DNA of 64,000 bases from Bradyrhizobium sp. CSA207 (GTDB lineage Bacteria > Pseudomonadota > Alphaproteobacteria > Rhizobiales > Xanthobacteraceae): assembly GCF_029051685.1 (NCBI RefSeq), contig NZ_JAACFT010000022.1, positions 1-64,000 on the forward strand, in the 5' to 3' direction. Positions 25,773-33,683 of the stretch are shown here, in pieces (the first letter of the stretch is position 1; each line of letters opens with the position of its first letter). The position numbers were made by a program, and so were the translations under genes. Below the pieces are notes generated by a model, which searched no databases, was not told the origin of the DNA, and was given only the letters and a program-made list of their open reading frames with translations.

Positions 25773-27104
25773 ATGCATCCGCGAGACCAGACCATCTTTG
25801 CGTTGTCGTCCGGCCGGCCGCCGAGCGCGATCGCGGTGGTGCGCGTCTCCGGATCGCAAGCCGGGCCGGCGCTGACGACGCTGGCGGGGAAGCTGCCGGC
25901 GCCGCGGCTAGCAAGCCGACGTCTGCTCCGCGACGCGTCCGGGCAACCGATCGACGATTCGGTCGTGCTCTGGTTTCCGGGACCGGCGAGCGCGACGGGC
26001 GAGGACGTTGCCGAATTTCACGTCCATGGCGGACGCGCGGTGCTCTCGGCGCTCCTCGCCGCGATTTCTTTAATTCCGAATATGCGGGCCGCTGACCCCG
26101 GCGAGTTCACCCGGCGCGCCTTCGAGAACGGCAAGCTCGATCTGACTGAGGCCGAGGGCCTCGACGATCTTATCCATGCCGACACCGACCGCCAGCGCCG
26201 TCTGGCGTTGCGTCAGTTGCAGGGCTTGCTCGGCAATCGCGCGCGGGACTGGCGTGAGCGAATCATCGAGGCGTCCGCGCTGATCGAGGCCGGCATCGAC
26301 TTCTCGGACGAGGGTGACGTGCCGGCGGAGCTGAGGGCGCCCGCGGTGAAGGCGATCAAGGCTCTGCATGGCGAAATCGCAGAAGTCCTTGCGGCACAGG
26401 GCCAGGCTGAACGCCTGCGCGACGGCTTGGTGGTGGCGATTGCCGGTCCGCCGAACGTCGGCAAATCGACGCTGATCAACCAGCTCGCGCGCCGCGAGGT
26501 CGCGATCGTCTCGCCGCATGCCGGCACGACGCGTGATGTGATCGAGGTCCAGCTCGATCTCGATGGCTACCCGGTCACCGTGATCGACACCGCCGGCATT
26601 CGCGAGACGAACGATCCGGTGGAGCAGGAGGGCGTACGGCGGGCCGAAGCCCGCGCCGCGGACGCGGACCTCGTGCTTTGGCTGATGGGTCCCGATTCGG
26701 GGGCGAATGAGCGGCTGCCGGCGTCCGTGCCGGTCTGGGCGATCCGCAACAAGATTGACCTGGAGGGGGGCGTCCCGACGGTTGCGGCTGCGGCGGATCG
26801 GACCTTCCCGATTTCGGCACGGCGCGGCGATGGATTGCCCGACCTGATCCAGGCCCTGGTCGGATTTGCCGCCGAATTCTTCGGAACCAGCGAGGGTGCA
26901 TTGGTCACCCGCGCCCGTCAGCGGGATCTGTTGCGCCAGGCGTCGGACAGCTTGTGCCGGAGCTTGGAGCTTGTAGAAGAGGGCGAAGAGCTGGCCGCCG
27001 AAGAGCTGCGCGCCGCCGCTTATGCCTTGGGCCGGCTATTGGGCCGGGTGGACGTCGAGGACGTGCTCGGGGCCATTTTTCAGAAGTTCTGTATCGGAAA
27101 GTAG
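25773..27104 (+). CDS. mnmE: tRNA uridine-5-carboxymethylaminomethyl modification GTPase
   Basis: 443 residues. Order: an N-terminal folate-binding domain (about 1-118), a helical domain, an inserted Ras-like G domain with P-loop GPPNVGKS (225-232), G2/G3 TTRDVIEV and DTAGIRET, and NKID, then the C-terminal CIGK with the essential Cys. With MnmG it modifies the wobble uridine of several tRNAs. The start at MHPRDQTIFALSSGRPPSAI is where homology begins. It is followed by a parS-containing gap and then mnmG. Confidence 0.97.
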   Translation: MHPRDQTIFALSSGRPPSAIAVVRVSGSQAGPALTTLAGKLPAPRLASRRLLRDASGQPIDDSVVLWFPGPASATGEDVAEFHVHGGRAVLSALLAAISLIPNMRAADPGEFTRRAFENGKLDLTEAEGLDDLIHADTDRQRRLALRQLQGLLGNRARDWRERIIEASALIEAGIDFSDEGDVPAELRAPAVKAIKALHGEIAEVLAAQGQAERLRDGLVVAIAGPPNVGKSTLINQLARREVAIVSPHAGTTRDVIEVQLDLDGYPVTVIDTAGIRETNDPVEQEGVRRAEARAADADLVLWLMGPDSGANERLPASVPVWAIRNKIDLEGGVPTVAAAADRTFPISARRGDGLPDLIQALVGFAAEFFGTSEGALVTRARQRDLLRQASDSLCRSLELVEEGEELAAEELRAAAYALGRLLGRVDVEDVLGAIFQKFCIGK

Positions 27105-27105
27105 T

Positions 27106-27130
27106 GCTAGTTCTTCATTGTAGAACTAGC
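27106..27130 (+). terminator. Inverted repeat after mnmE, possible terminator
   Basis: GCTAGTTCT (27106-27114) and AGAACTAGC (27122-27130) are perfect 9-bp arms around a 7-nt loop, directly after the mnmE stop. No U-tract follows, so it may stabilise the 3' end rather than terminate. Confidence 0.45.
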
Positions 27131-27149
27131 GCTTATTCCATTGCTTGGT

Positions 27150-27165
27150 TGTTTCACGTGAAACG
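27150..27165. other. parS: parS-like site 1
   Basis: TGTTTCACGTGAAACG matches the bacterial parS consensus TGTTTCACGTGAAACA at 15 of 16 bases. ParB binds and spreads from such sites. It lies in the mnmE-mnmG gap, about 4 kb from the candidate origin. Confidence 0.92.
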
Positions 27166-27184
27166 GGCCAAAATGGTTCCAAAC

Positions 27185-27200
27185 CGTTTCACGTGAAACA
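27185..27200. other. parS: parS-like site 2
   Basis: CGTTTCACGTGAAACA matches the consensus at 15 of 16 bases, 35 bp after site 1. Confidence 0.92.
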
Positions 27201-27274
27201 CAATGATTTCAAGCATTACGCTACTGTGCATGGGGTTGTTTTGCGAGAATTGCATGAAGCCTTCCAAGGTGTCT

Positions 27275-27290
27275 TGTTTCACGTGAAACA
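27275..27290. other. parS: parS site 3, perfect consensus
   Basis: TGTTTCACGTGAAACA is a perfect 16-bp palindrome identical to the consensus. It is 90 bp after site 2 and about 55 bp before the mnmG start. Confidence 0.95.
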
Positions 27291-27345
27291 TCCGCCAATC
27301 GAGTTTCCACTTCCGGCTTTTTCCACTCTGAGTTAGAAGTCCGCC

Positions 27346-29226
27346 ATGCGTACAGAGCGAGCGAACTTCGACATCATCGTGATCGGCGGCGGCCATGCCG
27401 GCTGTGAGGCTGCGGCTGCCTCTGCCCGGATGGGCGCGACGACGGCTCTGGTGACGCACCGGTTTGCGACCGTCGGTGCCATGTCCTGTAATCCCGCCAT
27501 TGGCGGCCTTGGCAAGGGCCATCTGGTTCGCGAGGTCGATGCGCTCGACGGTCTGATGGGCCGGGTCGCAGACGCCGGCGGCATCCAGTTCCGCGTCCTT
27601 AATCGCCGCAAGGGACCCGCCGTTCGCGGCCCGCGTGCCCAGGCTGACCGGAAGCTTTATGCGGCTGCGATGCAGGCTGCGATCCGCGAGACCAAGGATC
27701 TTTCGGTCATCGAGGGCGAAGCCGACGAACTGATGGTGGTCGATGGCCGGGTGACCGGGCTGCGTCTGGCCGACGGTCGGAAGCTCGGGGCAGGGGCGAT
27801 TGTCGTCACCACCGGCACCTTTCTCCGTGGTTTGATCCATCTCGGCGAGAAGAACTGGCCGGCCGGCCGAGTCGGCGAAGCGCCCGCGATGGGCCTGTCG
27901 AGCTCGTTCGAGCGCGCCGGCTTTACCTTGGGCCGCCTGAAAACCGGGACGCCGCCGCGCCTGGACGGGACCACAATCGACTGGTCCGCCGTCGAAATGC
28001 AGCCGGGAGACAATCCGCCGGAGCCGTTCTCGGTCCTGACCGAGCGGATCACCACGCCGCAGATCCAGTGCGGGATCACCCGGACTACATCCGCGACCCA
28101 CGAGGTGATCCGGGCCAATGTCCATCGCTCTCCGATGTATTCCGGCCAGATCAAGAGCTCCGGGCCGCGCTATTGCCCCTCGATCGAGGACAAGATCGTC
28201 CGCTTCGGCGACCGCGATGGTCACCAGATCTTCTTGGAGCCGGAAGGACTCGACGATACGACCGTCTATCCCAACGGCATCTCGACCTCACTGCCGGAGG
28301 ACGTGCAGCTGGCAATCCTCGCCAGCATTCCCGGCCTGGAGCAGGTCAAGATGGTCCGGCCGGGCTATGCCATCGAATACGACCACGTCGACCCGCGCGA
28401 GCTCGATCCGACCCTCCAGACCAAGCGTTTGCGCGGCCTGTTCCTGGCCGGACAGATCAATGGCACCACCGGATATGAGGAGGCCGCCGGCCAGGGCATC
28501 GTAGCCGGGCTGAACGCGGCACTGGCCGCCAGCGGGGCCGCGCTGACGGTGTTCGACCGCGCGGATGGCTATCTCGGCGTGATGATCGACGACCTCGTCA
28601 CCCGCGGCATCAGCGAACCCTATCGGATGTTCACCTCGCGAGCCGAATACCGGCTGACTTTGCGCGCCGACAATGCCGACCAGCGCCTGACCGAGAAAGG
28701 CATCGCCTTGGGGTGCGTCGGAAGCGGCCGGACGCATCATCACCGCGCCAAGATGGATGCTCTGAATGCGGCGCGGGCGCTTTCGAGGTCGCTGACCATC
28801 ACCCCGAACGAGGCGATCAGGCATGGGCTGTCGCTGAACAGGGATGGCCAGCGCCGGTCGGCCTTCGAATTGATGGCCTATCCCGACATCGGCTGGAGCC
28901 AGGTTCGTGCGATCTGGCCGGAGCTGGCGGCCATCGACGCCGGGATTGCCACACATCTCGAGATCGATGCCAAATACGACGTCTATCTCGAGCGCCAGAG
29001 CGCCGATGTCGAAGCTTTCAGGCGGGATGAGGGGCTGGTGCTGTCCGATGTCGACTACCAGCTGGTGCCTGGTCTCTCCAATGAGGTTCGCGCCAAGCTG
29101 GAGAAGGCGCGGCCATTCACTGTCGGCCAGGCCGGCCGGATCGATGGCATCACACCGGCAGCGCTCGGCATCCTCGCGGCCTATCTTCGCCGCGAAGCAC
29201 GGAAGACTTCCAAAGCAATCGCATAG
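27346..29226 (+). CDS. mnmG: tRNA uridine-5-carboxymethylaminomethyl modification enzyme MnmG (GidA)
   Basis: 626 residues, full length. FAD-binding GxGxxG-type motif near the N-terminus (VIGGGHAGCEAAAAS); conserved GKGHLVREVDALDG, NRRKGPAVRGPRAQ, GTFLRGLIHLG, SSGPRYCPSIEDKI and the C-terminal helical MnmE-binding domain. It acts with MnmE on wobble U34. It is followed 9 bp later by rsmG, the classic gidA-gidB pair. Confidence 0.97.
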   Translation: MRTERANFDIIVIGGGHAGCEAAAASARMGATTALVTHRFATVGAMSCNPAIGGLGKGHLVREVDALDGLMGRVADAGGIQFRVLNRRKGPAVRGPRAQADRKLYAAAMQAAIRETKDLSVIEGEADELMVVDGRVTGLRLADGRKLGAGAIVVTTGTFLRGLIHLGEKNWPAGRVGEAPAMGLSSSFERAGFTLGRLKTGTPPRLDGTTIDWSAVEMQPGDNPPEPFSVLTERITTPQIQCGITRTTSATHEVIRANVHRSPMYSGQIKSSGPRYCPSIEDKIVRFGDRDGHQIFLEPEGLDDTTVYPNGISTSLPEDVQLAILASIPGLEQVKMVRPGYAIEYDHVDPRELDPTLQTKRLRGLFLAGQINGTTGYEEAAGQGIVAGLNAALAASGAALTVFDRADGYLGVMIDDLVTRGISEPYRMFTSRAEYRLTLRADNADQRLTEKGIALGCVGSGRTHHHRAKMDALNAARALSRSLTITPNEAIRHGLSLNRDGQRRSAFELMAYPDIGWSQVRAIWPELAAIDAGIATHLEIDAKYDVYLERQSADVEAFRRDEGLVLSDVDYQLVPGLSNEVRAKLEKARPFTVGQAGRIDGITPAALGILAAYLRREARKTSKAIA

Positions 29227-29227
29227 G

Positions 29228-29243
29228 CGTTTCACGTGAAACA
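29228..29243. other. parS: parS-like site 4, across the rsmG start
   Basis: CGTTTCACGTGAAACA, 15 of 16 bases of consensus. It starts 2 bp after the mnmG stop and includes the proposed GTG start of rsmG (29236), so the first rsmG codons are part of the site. Confidence 0.9.
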
Positions 29244-30009
29244 GCGCGGGCCGGCAGGCGGCAGACCTTCATCGCCAGGACCTAAGGCGGGCGAGGGGAC
29301 AAAACGTCGACCCGGGCCGGCCCCGATCAATCCAAAGATCGACAAAGCAAGCGCGCCCGACAAGTCGCTGGACTCCGTGATCGCTGCCGACAAGGCTGCA
29401 GCACTCAAGCTCGCACCCATTTCACGTGAAACGGAAGCGCGGCTCGATCGCTACATCGCGCTGCTCCGGGAGTGGCAGGCCAAGACCAACCTGGTTGCGC
29501 CTTCGACGCTGCCGCAGCTCTGGACCAGGCACATCGCCGATTCGCTTCAGCTCGTGGATCTGGCGCCATCGGCCGAGCGCTGGGCTGACCTTGGCAGCGG
29601 CGGCGGCTTTCCCGGTGTCGTGCTGGCCTGTGCCATGGCCGGGACAGCGGGAGCCAGCGTCCATCTGGTCGAGCGCATCGCCAAGAAGGCGGCTTTCCTG
29701 CGCGAAGCGATCCGCGTCACCGCATCTCCGGGAGTCGTACATCTCGCGGAGATCGGGGATAATGTGGATAGAATCACCGGCCCAGTGGATTGCGTCACCG
29801 CGCGGGCACTTGCTCCGCTACATCAACTCATCGGCTTTGCGGAGCCGCTGATGCGCCAGGGTGCAAAAGCGTTATTTCCAAAGGGACAAGATGTAGAGGC
29901 TGAATTGACCGAAGCCGCTAAATATTGGAATATTCAGCCTCAGCTCCACCGAAGCCGCACGGGCGATGGCTGGATTGTGGAGCTTACTGCCGTCGAACGG
30001 CGCGGGTGA
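29236..30009 (+). CDS. rsmG: 16S rRNA (guanine-N7) methyltransferase RsmG (GidB)
   Basis: 257 residues if the GTG at 29236 is used. The first 45 residues are low-complexity (Pro/Gly/Lys-rich) and atypical; a GTG near 29378 would give about 210 residues, the usual length, so the start is uncertain. The SAM-binding motif DLGSGGGFPGVVLA is intact, as are QAKTNLVAPST, WTRHIADSLQL and VTARALAPLHQLIGFAEPL. It methylates G527 of 16S rRNA. Two parS-like sequences lie within its 5' part. Confidence 0.92.
   Translation: MKQRGPAGGRPSSPGPKAGEGTKRRPGPAPINPKIDKASAPDKSLDSVIAADKAAALKLAPISRETEARLDRYIALLREWQAKTNLVAPSTLPQLWTRHIADSLQLVDLAPSAERWADLGSGGGFPGVVLACAMAGTAGASVHLVERIAKKAAFLREAIRVTASPGVVHLAEIGDNVDRITGPVDCVTARALAPLHQLIGFAEPLMRQGAKALFPKGQDVEAELTEAAKYWNIQPQLHRSRTGDGWIVELTAVERRG
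29418..29433. other. parS: parS-like site 5, inside rsmG
   Basis: CATTTCACGTGAAACG keeps the 12-bp core TTTCACGTGAAA, with mismatches at outer positions (13 of 16). It lies in the rsmG coding region (Ile-Ser-Arg-Glu-Thr codons), probably a weaker site. Confidence 0.75.
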
Positions 30010-30040
30010 AGCCTTCAGGGGTTGAGTGGGGGAATTGGCG

Positions 30041-30895
30041 ATGACCGTGATTGACGAACCACAGCAAGAGCAGACCGAAATTGTCCCGCAGGGCCATCCG
30101 CGCATCCTCGCGCTGGCGAACCAGAAGGGCGGCGTCGGCAAAACAACCACAGCGATCAATCTCGGCACGGCGCTCGCGGCGATCGGCGAACGCGTCCTGA
30201 TCGTCGATCTCGACCCGCAGGGCAACGCCTCGACCGGCCTCGGCATCGATCGCCGCAACCGCTCCTGCTCGACCTACGACGTGCTGATCGGTGAAGCCAA
30301 TTTGCGCGAGGCGGTGGTCGCGACCGCGGTGCCGCGGCTGCACATCGCGCCCTCCACCATGGATCTCTCCGGCCTCGAGCTCGAGCTCGGCACCACGCCC
30401 GGCCGCGCCTTCAAGCTGCGCGATGCGATCGCCGCGCTCAACAACAACGTGTCGCCGGATGCTGACTACACCTATGTGCTGATCGACTGCCCGCCCTCGC
30501 TCAACCTGCTCACGGTGAACGCGATGGCGGCGTCCGACGCCATCCTGGTGCCGCTGCAATGCGAGTTCTTCGCGCTCGAAGGCCTGTCGCAACTGCTGCA
30601 GACCGTCGAGCAGGTGCGCTCGACGCTCAACCCGAACCTTTCGATCCACGGCATCGTGCTGACCATGTTCGACTCGCGCAACAACCTGTCGAACCAGGTC
30701 GTCGCCGACGTCCGGCAGTTCATGGGCGAGAAGGTCTACAAGACCATGATCCCGCGCAACGTGCGGATCTCGGAAGCGCCGTCCTACGGCAAGCCGGTGC
30801 TGGTCTACGATCTCAAATGCGTCGGCAGCGAAGCTTATCTGCGCCTCGCCACTGAAGTGATCCAGCGCGAGCGCGAGCTGCGCACGACACATTGA
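30041..30895 (+). CDS. parA: Chromosome partitioning ATPase ParA
   Basis: 284 residues from ATG 30041; a GGGGG Shine-Dalgarno-like run lies upstream. Deviant Walker A KGGVGKTT at 29-36, Walker A' LIVDLDPQGNAS and Walker B YVLIDCPPSLNLLT. ParA works with ParB-parS to move origins. It begins 31 bp after rsmG, in the canonical gidAB-parAB order. Confidence 0.97.
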   Translation: MTVIDEPQQEQTEIVPQGHPRILALANQKGGVGKTTTAINLGTALAAIGERVLIVDLDPQGNASTGLGIDRRNRSCSTYDVLIGEANLREAVVATAVPRLHIAPSTMDLSGLELELGTTPGRAFKLRDAIAALNNNVSPDADYTYVLIDCPPSLNLLTVNAMAASDAILVPLQCEFFALEGLSQLLQTVEQVRSTLNPNLSIHGIVLTMFDSRNNLSNQVVADVRQFMGEKVYKTMIPRNVRISEAPSYGKPVLVYDLKCVGSEAYLRLATEVIQRERELRTTH

Positions 30896-30907
30896 AGAAA
30901 GCTGTCC

Positions 30908-30995
30908 GTAGGGTGGGTTAGCCGAAGGCGTAACCCACCACGCATGCCACCTCGAACAAACCAGTGGTGGGTTACGCTGCGCTAACCCACCCTAC
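30908..30995. repeat. GTAGGGTGGGTTAGCC inverted-repeat element, copy 2 of 3
   Basis: Begins GTAGGGTGGGTTAGCCGAAG and ends GCTAACCCACCCTAC, with an internal AACCCACCACG / GTGGTGGGTTAC pair. It is inserted between parA and parB, within what is usually one transcript. Confidence 0.75.
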
Positions 30996-31047
30996 GACTC
31001 GAAATTCAGTTCTGGAGTGTTGCTACGTGAATCCAAGGGAGCTGGCG

Positions 31048-31932
31048 ATGGCCGACGAAGCGCGTTCGCGACTGGGCCGGGGTCTTGCGAGCCTGATCGG
31101 CGATGTCGGCGGTGAGGCACAGCATGTCGATCGTCCGCGCGCGCAGCGCAAGGTGCCGATCGAGTTCATCAAGCCCAATCCGCGCAATCCGCGCCGCGCC
31201 TTTTCGAACGTCGAGCTCAAGGAGCTCTCGGACTCCATCAGGCAGCACGGCGTGATCCAGCCGATCGTGGTGCGTCCGGTGAAGGGCGCGCAGGACCGCT
31301 ACGAGATCATCGCCGGCGAACGGCGCTGGCGCGCCTCGCAAATGGCCGGCCTGCATGAAGTGCCGATCGTGCCGGTCGACATCAGCGACAGCGATGCGCT
31401 GGAGTTCGCGATCGTCGAGAACGTGCAGCGCGAAGACCTCAACCCGATGGAAGAGGCGCAGGGCTATCACGCGCTCGCGGGCGAGTTCAAACGCAGCCAG
31501 GACGACATCGCGAAAGTCGTCGGCAAGAGCCGCAGTCATGTCGCCAACATGATGCGGCTGACCAAGCTGCCGGCCGAGGTGCAGGCCTTCATCGCGGACG
31601 GTCAATTGACCGCCGGTCACGCCCGCGCGCTGATCGGCGTGCCCGATCCGCTTGCGGCTGCCAAGCGCATCGTCGAGGAGGGCCTCAACGTCCGCCAGGC
31701 CGAGGCGCTCGCGCACGAAGAGGGCGTGCCGGAGCGCAAGCCGCAGAAGGCGCGCGCAGGCGCCAAGGAGAAGGACCCTGACACGGTCGATCTCGAGAAG
31801 CGCGTCAGCGACGCGCTCGGCCTCAAGGTCACCGTCAGCCACCGCGATCCCGGCGGCTCCGTGCAGATCAACTACCGCAACCTCGAGCAACTCGACGAGG
31901 TGATGCGGCGGCTGGCGAAGGGCGCACTCTAG
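31048..31932 (+). CDS. parB: Chromosome partitioning protein ParB
   Basis: 294 residues from ATG 31048; AAGGGAG lies upstream and earlier frame positions fall in the repeat. N-terminal RLGRGLASLIGDV (ParA-interacting), the CTP-binding ParB/Srx domain with NPRNPRRAF, GERRWRASQMAGL and VENVQREDLNPMEEA, then the helix-turn-helix (VGKSRSHVANMMRLTKLP) and the C-terminal dimerisation domain. It binds the parS sites at 27.1-29.4 kb. Confidence 0.97.
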   Translation: MADEARSRLGRGLASLIGDVGGEAQHVDRPRAQRKVPIEFIKPNPRNPRRAFSNVELKELSDSIRQHGVIQPIVVRPVKGAQDRYEIIAGERRWRASQMAGLHEVPIVPVDISDSDALEFAIVENVQREDLNPMEEAQGYHALAGEFKRSQDDIAKVVGKSRSHVANMMRLTKLPAEVQAFIADGQLTAGHARALIGVPDPLAAAKRIVEEGLNVRQAEALAHEEGVPERKPQKARAGAKEKDPDTVDLEKRVSDALGLKVTVSHRDPGGSVQINYRNLEQLDEVMRRLAKGAL

Positions 31933-31939
31933 TCCTCCT

Positions 31940-32026
31940 CGTCATTGCGAGCGCAGCGAAGCAATCCAGAATCTCTCCGCGGAAAGATCCTGGATTGCTT
32001 CGTCGCAAGGGCTTCTCGCAATGACG
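31940..32026. repeat. CGTCATTGCGAGCGCAGCGA hairpin element, copy 1
   Basis: CGTCATTGCGAGCGCAGCGA and GCAATCCAG at the left are mirrored by CTGGATTGC and GCAATGACG at the right. A second copy is at 39227-39306. It separates convergent parB and holA and could terminate transcription from both sides. Confidence 0.75.
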
Positions 32027-32043
32027 AGCGTGGGAGAGCAGTC

Positions 32044-33072
32044 TCAGCCCCGCCGCTTTGCGTTCGCGGCGATCGCCATCAGCGTGCGCTGAGCGATGGC
32101 TGCGGCGAGCGTCGATTGCTTGCGGGTGTCGAGCGCGGCGGTGGCGAGCTGCTCGATGATGCCGGCAAGCCGCGTCGCGCTGAAATTGCGCAGCGCCGTT
32201 TCGACCGCCGGCTTTCGTGAAAAGTGCAGCCGCGGAAATCCGCCGTCGAGTACGGCGGAGGCCGGCGTGCCGTCGGCGATGGCGAGCGCGGACTTGTGCA
32301 GCCATGCGGCCTGGCGCTGTGCGGCGGAAATGATCACGCCGGGATAGGTGCCGGCGATCATGGCTTTGGCGAATTCGGTCTCGACGATGTCGGGCCGGCC
32401 GGCGAAGGCGCCGTCGACGATCGGATCAAGCTTCAGCTCGGACGCGTCGGCCACCACGGCCATCACGTCGTCCAGCGTGATCTCGCCCTTGCCGTGGGCG
32501 TATAGCGTGAGCTTGCGCAGCTCGTTGCGCGAGGCCTGCCGGTCGCCGCCGAGGAACGACATCAGCGCGGCGCGGGCGTCCTGCGCGATGCGCAAGCTGG
32601 CGGTGCGGAGCTCGTCCTCCATCAGCTTGGCGAGGTCGCGCTCGGTGTCGGGATAGCAAGCGATCGCTACAGCGGTCTTGGCGCGCTCGCAGGCTTTGCG
32701 CAGCGGCGATTCCGGGCGCAGCTCGCCGGCCTCGATCACGATGCGGCAATCCTTCATCGACATCTCGGCGAGCGTGTCGACGCCGCTGGCAAAGCTGCGC
32801 GAGCCGGCGCGCACACGGATGGCGCGGCGGCCGCCGAACAGCGGCACCGTCATGGCCTCATCCACCAGGCGCGACGGCTCGGCGGACAGCTCGTCGCCGT
32901 CAAGCTTCACCAGCGAGAAGGGATCGTTGGGATCGTCGACCGCGGATGCGATCAATGCGTCGGCGCGCTCGCGCACGAGGCCGGCATCAGGACCATAGAG
33001 CAGGATGATCGGACGGCCCGCATCGGGCCGGGCGAGGAAGGCGTCGATCTCTTTTCCGCGCAGCGCGACCAT
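32044..33072 (-). CDS. holA: DNA polymerase III delta subunit
   Basis: 342 residues from ATG 33072 (MVALRGKEIDAFLA); a GTG four codons upstream is an alternative. Clamp-loader subunit: the family segments PIILLYGPDAGLVRERADAL, FSLVKLDGDELSAEPSRLVD, FGGRRAIRVRAGS and the C-terminal collar region (AWLHKSALAIADG) are present. It opens the beta clamp during replication. It is the last gene of leuS-lptE-holA. Confidence 0.94.
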   Translation of the reverse strand: MVALRGKEIDAFLARPDAGRPIILLYGPDAGLVRERADALIASAVDDPNDPFSLVKLDGDELSAEPSRLVDEAMTVPLFGGRRAIRVRAGSRSFASGVDTLAEMSMKDCRIVIEAGELRPESPLRKACERAKTAVAIACYPDTERDLAKLMEDELRTASLRIAQDARAALMSFLGGDRQASRNELRKLTLYAHGKGEITLDDVMAVVADASELKLDPIVDGAFAGRPDIVETEFAKAMIAGTYPGVIISAAQRQAAWLHKSALAIADGTPASAVLDGGFPRLHFSRKPAVETALRNFSATRLAGIIEQLATAALDTRKQSTLAAAIAQRTLMAIAANAKRRG

Positions 33073-33131
33073 GTTGCCTAACACGCGTCATTCCGGGCTC
33101 ACGCTTCCCGCGCCCCCGGAATGAGAGATGA

Positions 33132-33683
33132 TTACGTGCCCGCGGTGAAGAACGAGGCGAGCCGGGTGTTGATGTTCTCGGCGATCTCGTTGGCGGCACG
33201 GTCTTCCGCGTCGCGCAGCGCTCGATTACGGGAGAAACGCTGGTAGGAGCCGGGCATGTCGTAGGACACGCGCGAGAACGTGCTGCCGGTCATCACCGAC
33301 TTGTTGGTCGCGAGCTCAATCAGGTTGTACTGAGCATCGAGGCTGTATGTTTCGGTTGTCGGCAGCGCCGTGCTGGGATCGACGATCAGGGACGAGCGGC
33401 CGGCGCTGAAGCGGAGCACCAGGCGGTGGGTCGGCGGCATACCCGTGGCAGTGCCATAAAGCTTGAAGGCAAGGGCGTTACGGACCTCAACCCCGACGCG
33501 GGCCTCTCGGGAGGCGTTCGGCTTGTCGACAGGGGGAATTTCGATCCCCATCAGCTTCTCGCGGAGGCCAGGGGTGCCGTCGGTCCGCTCGGCATACATC
33601 GGTTGGAAGCAGCCGGCCGTCAGCGCCGCCAGAGCGGCGACCGCCAGCAAGCGGGCTGCGATGCGGATCCTAGCCGACAACAT
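33132..33683 (-). CDS. lptE: LPS-assembly lipoprotein LptE
   Basis: 183 residues with a lipoprotein signal (LLAVAALAALTAGCFQPMYA, lipobox LTAGC, Cys near 24). The mature part matches LptE, the plug of the LptD outer-membrane translocon. The LptE-type RFSRNRALRDAEDRAANEIA helix lies near the C-terminus. The start overlaps the 3' end of leuS by 14 bp; leuS-lptE-holA is a conserved order in Proteobacteria. Confidence 0.92.
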   Translation of the reverse strand: MLSARIRIAARLLAVAALAALTAGCFQPMYAERTDGTPGLREKLMGIEIPPVDKPNASREARVGVEVRNALAFKLYGTATGMPPTHRLVLRFSAGRSSLIVDPSTALPTTETYSLDAQYNLIELATNKSVMTGSTFSRVSYDMPGSYQRFSRNRALRDAEDRAANEIAENINTRLASFFTAGT

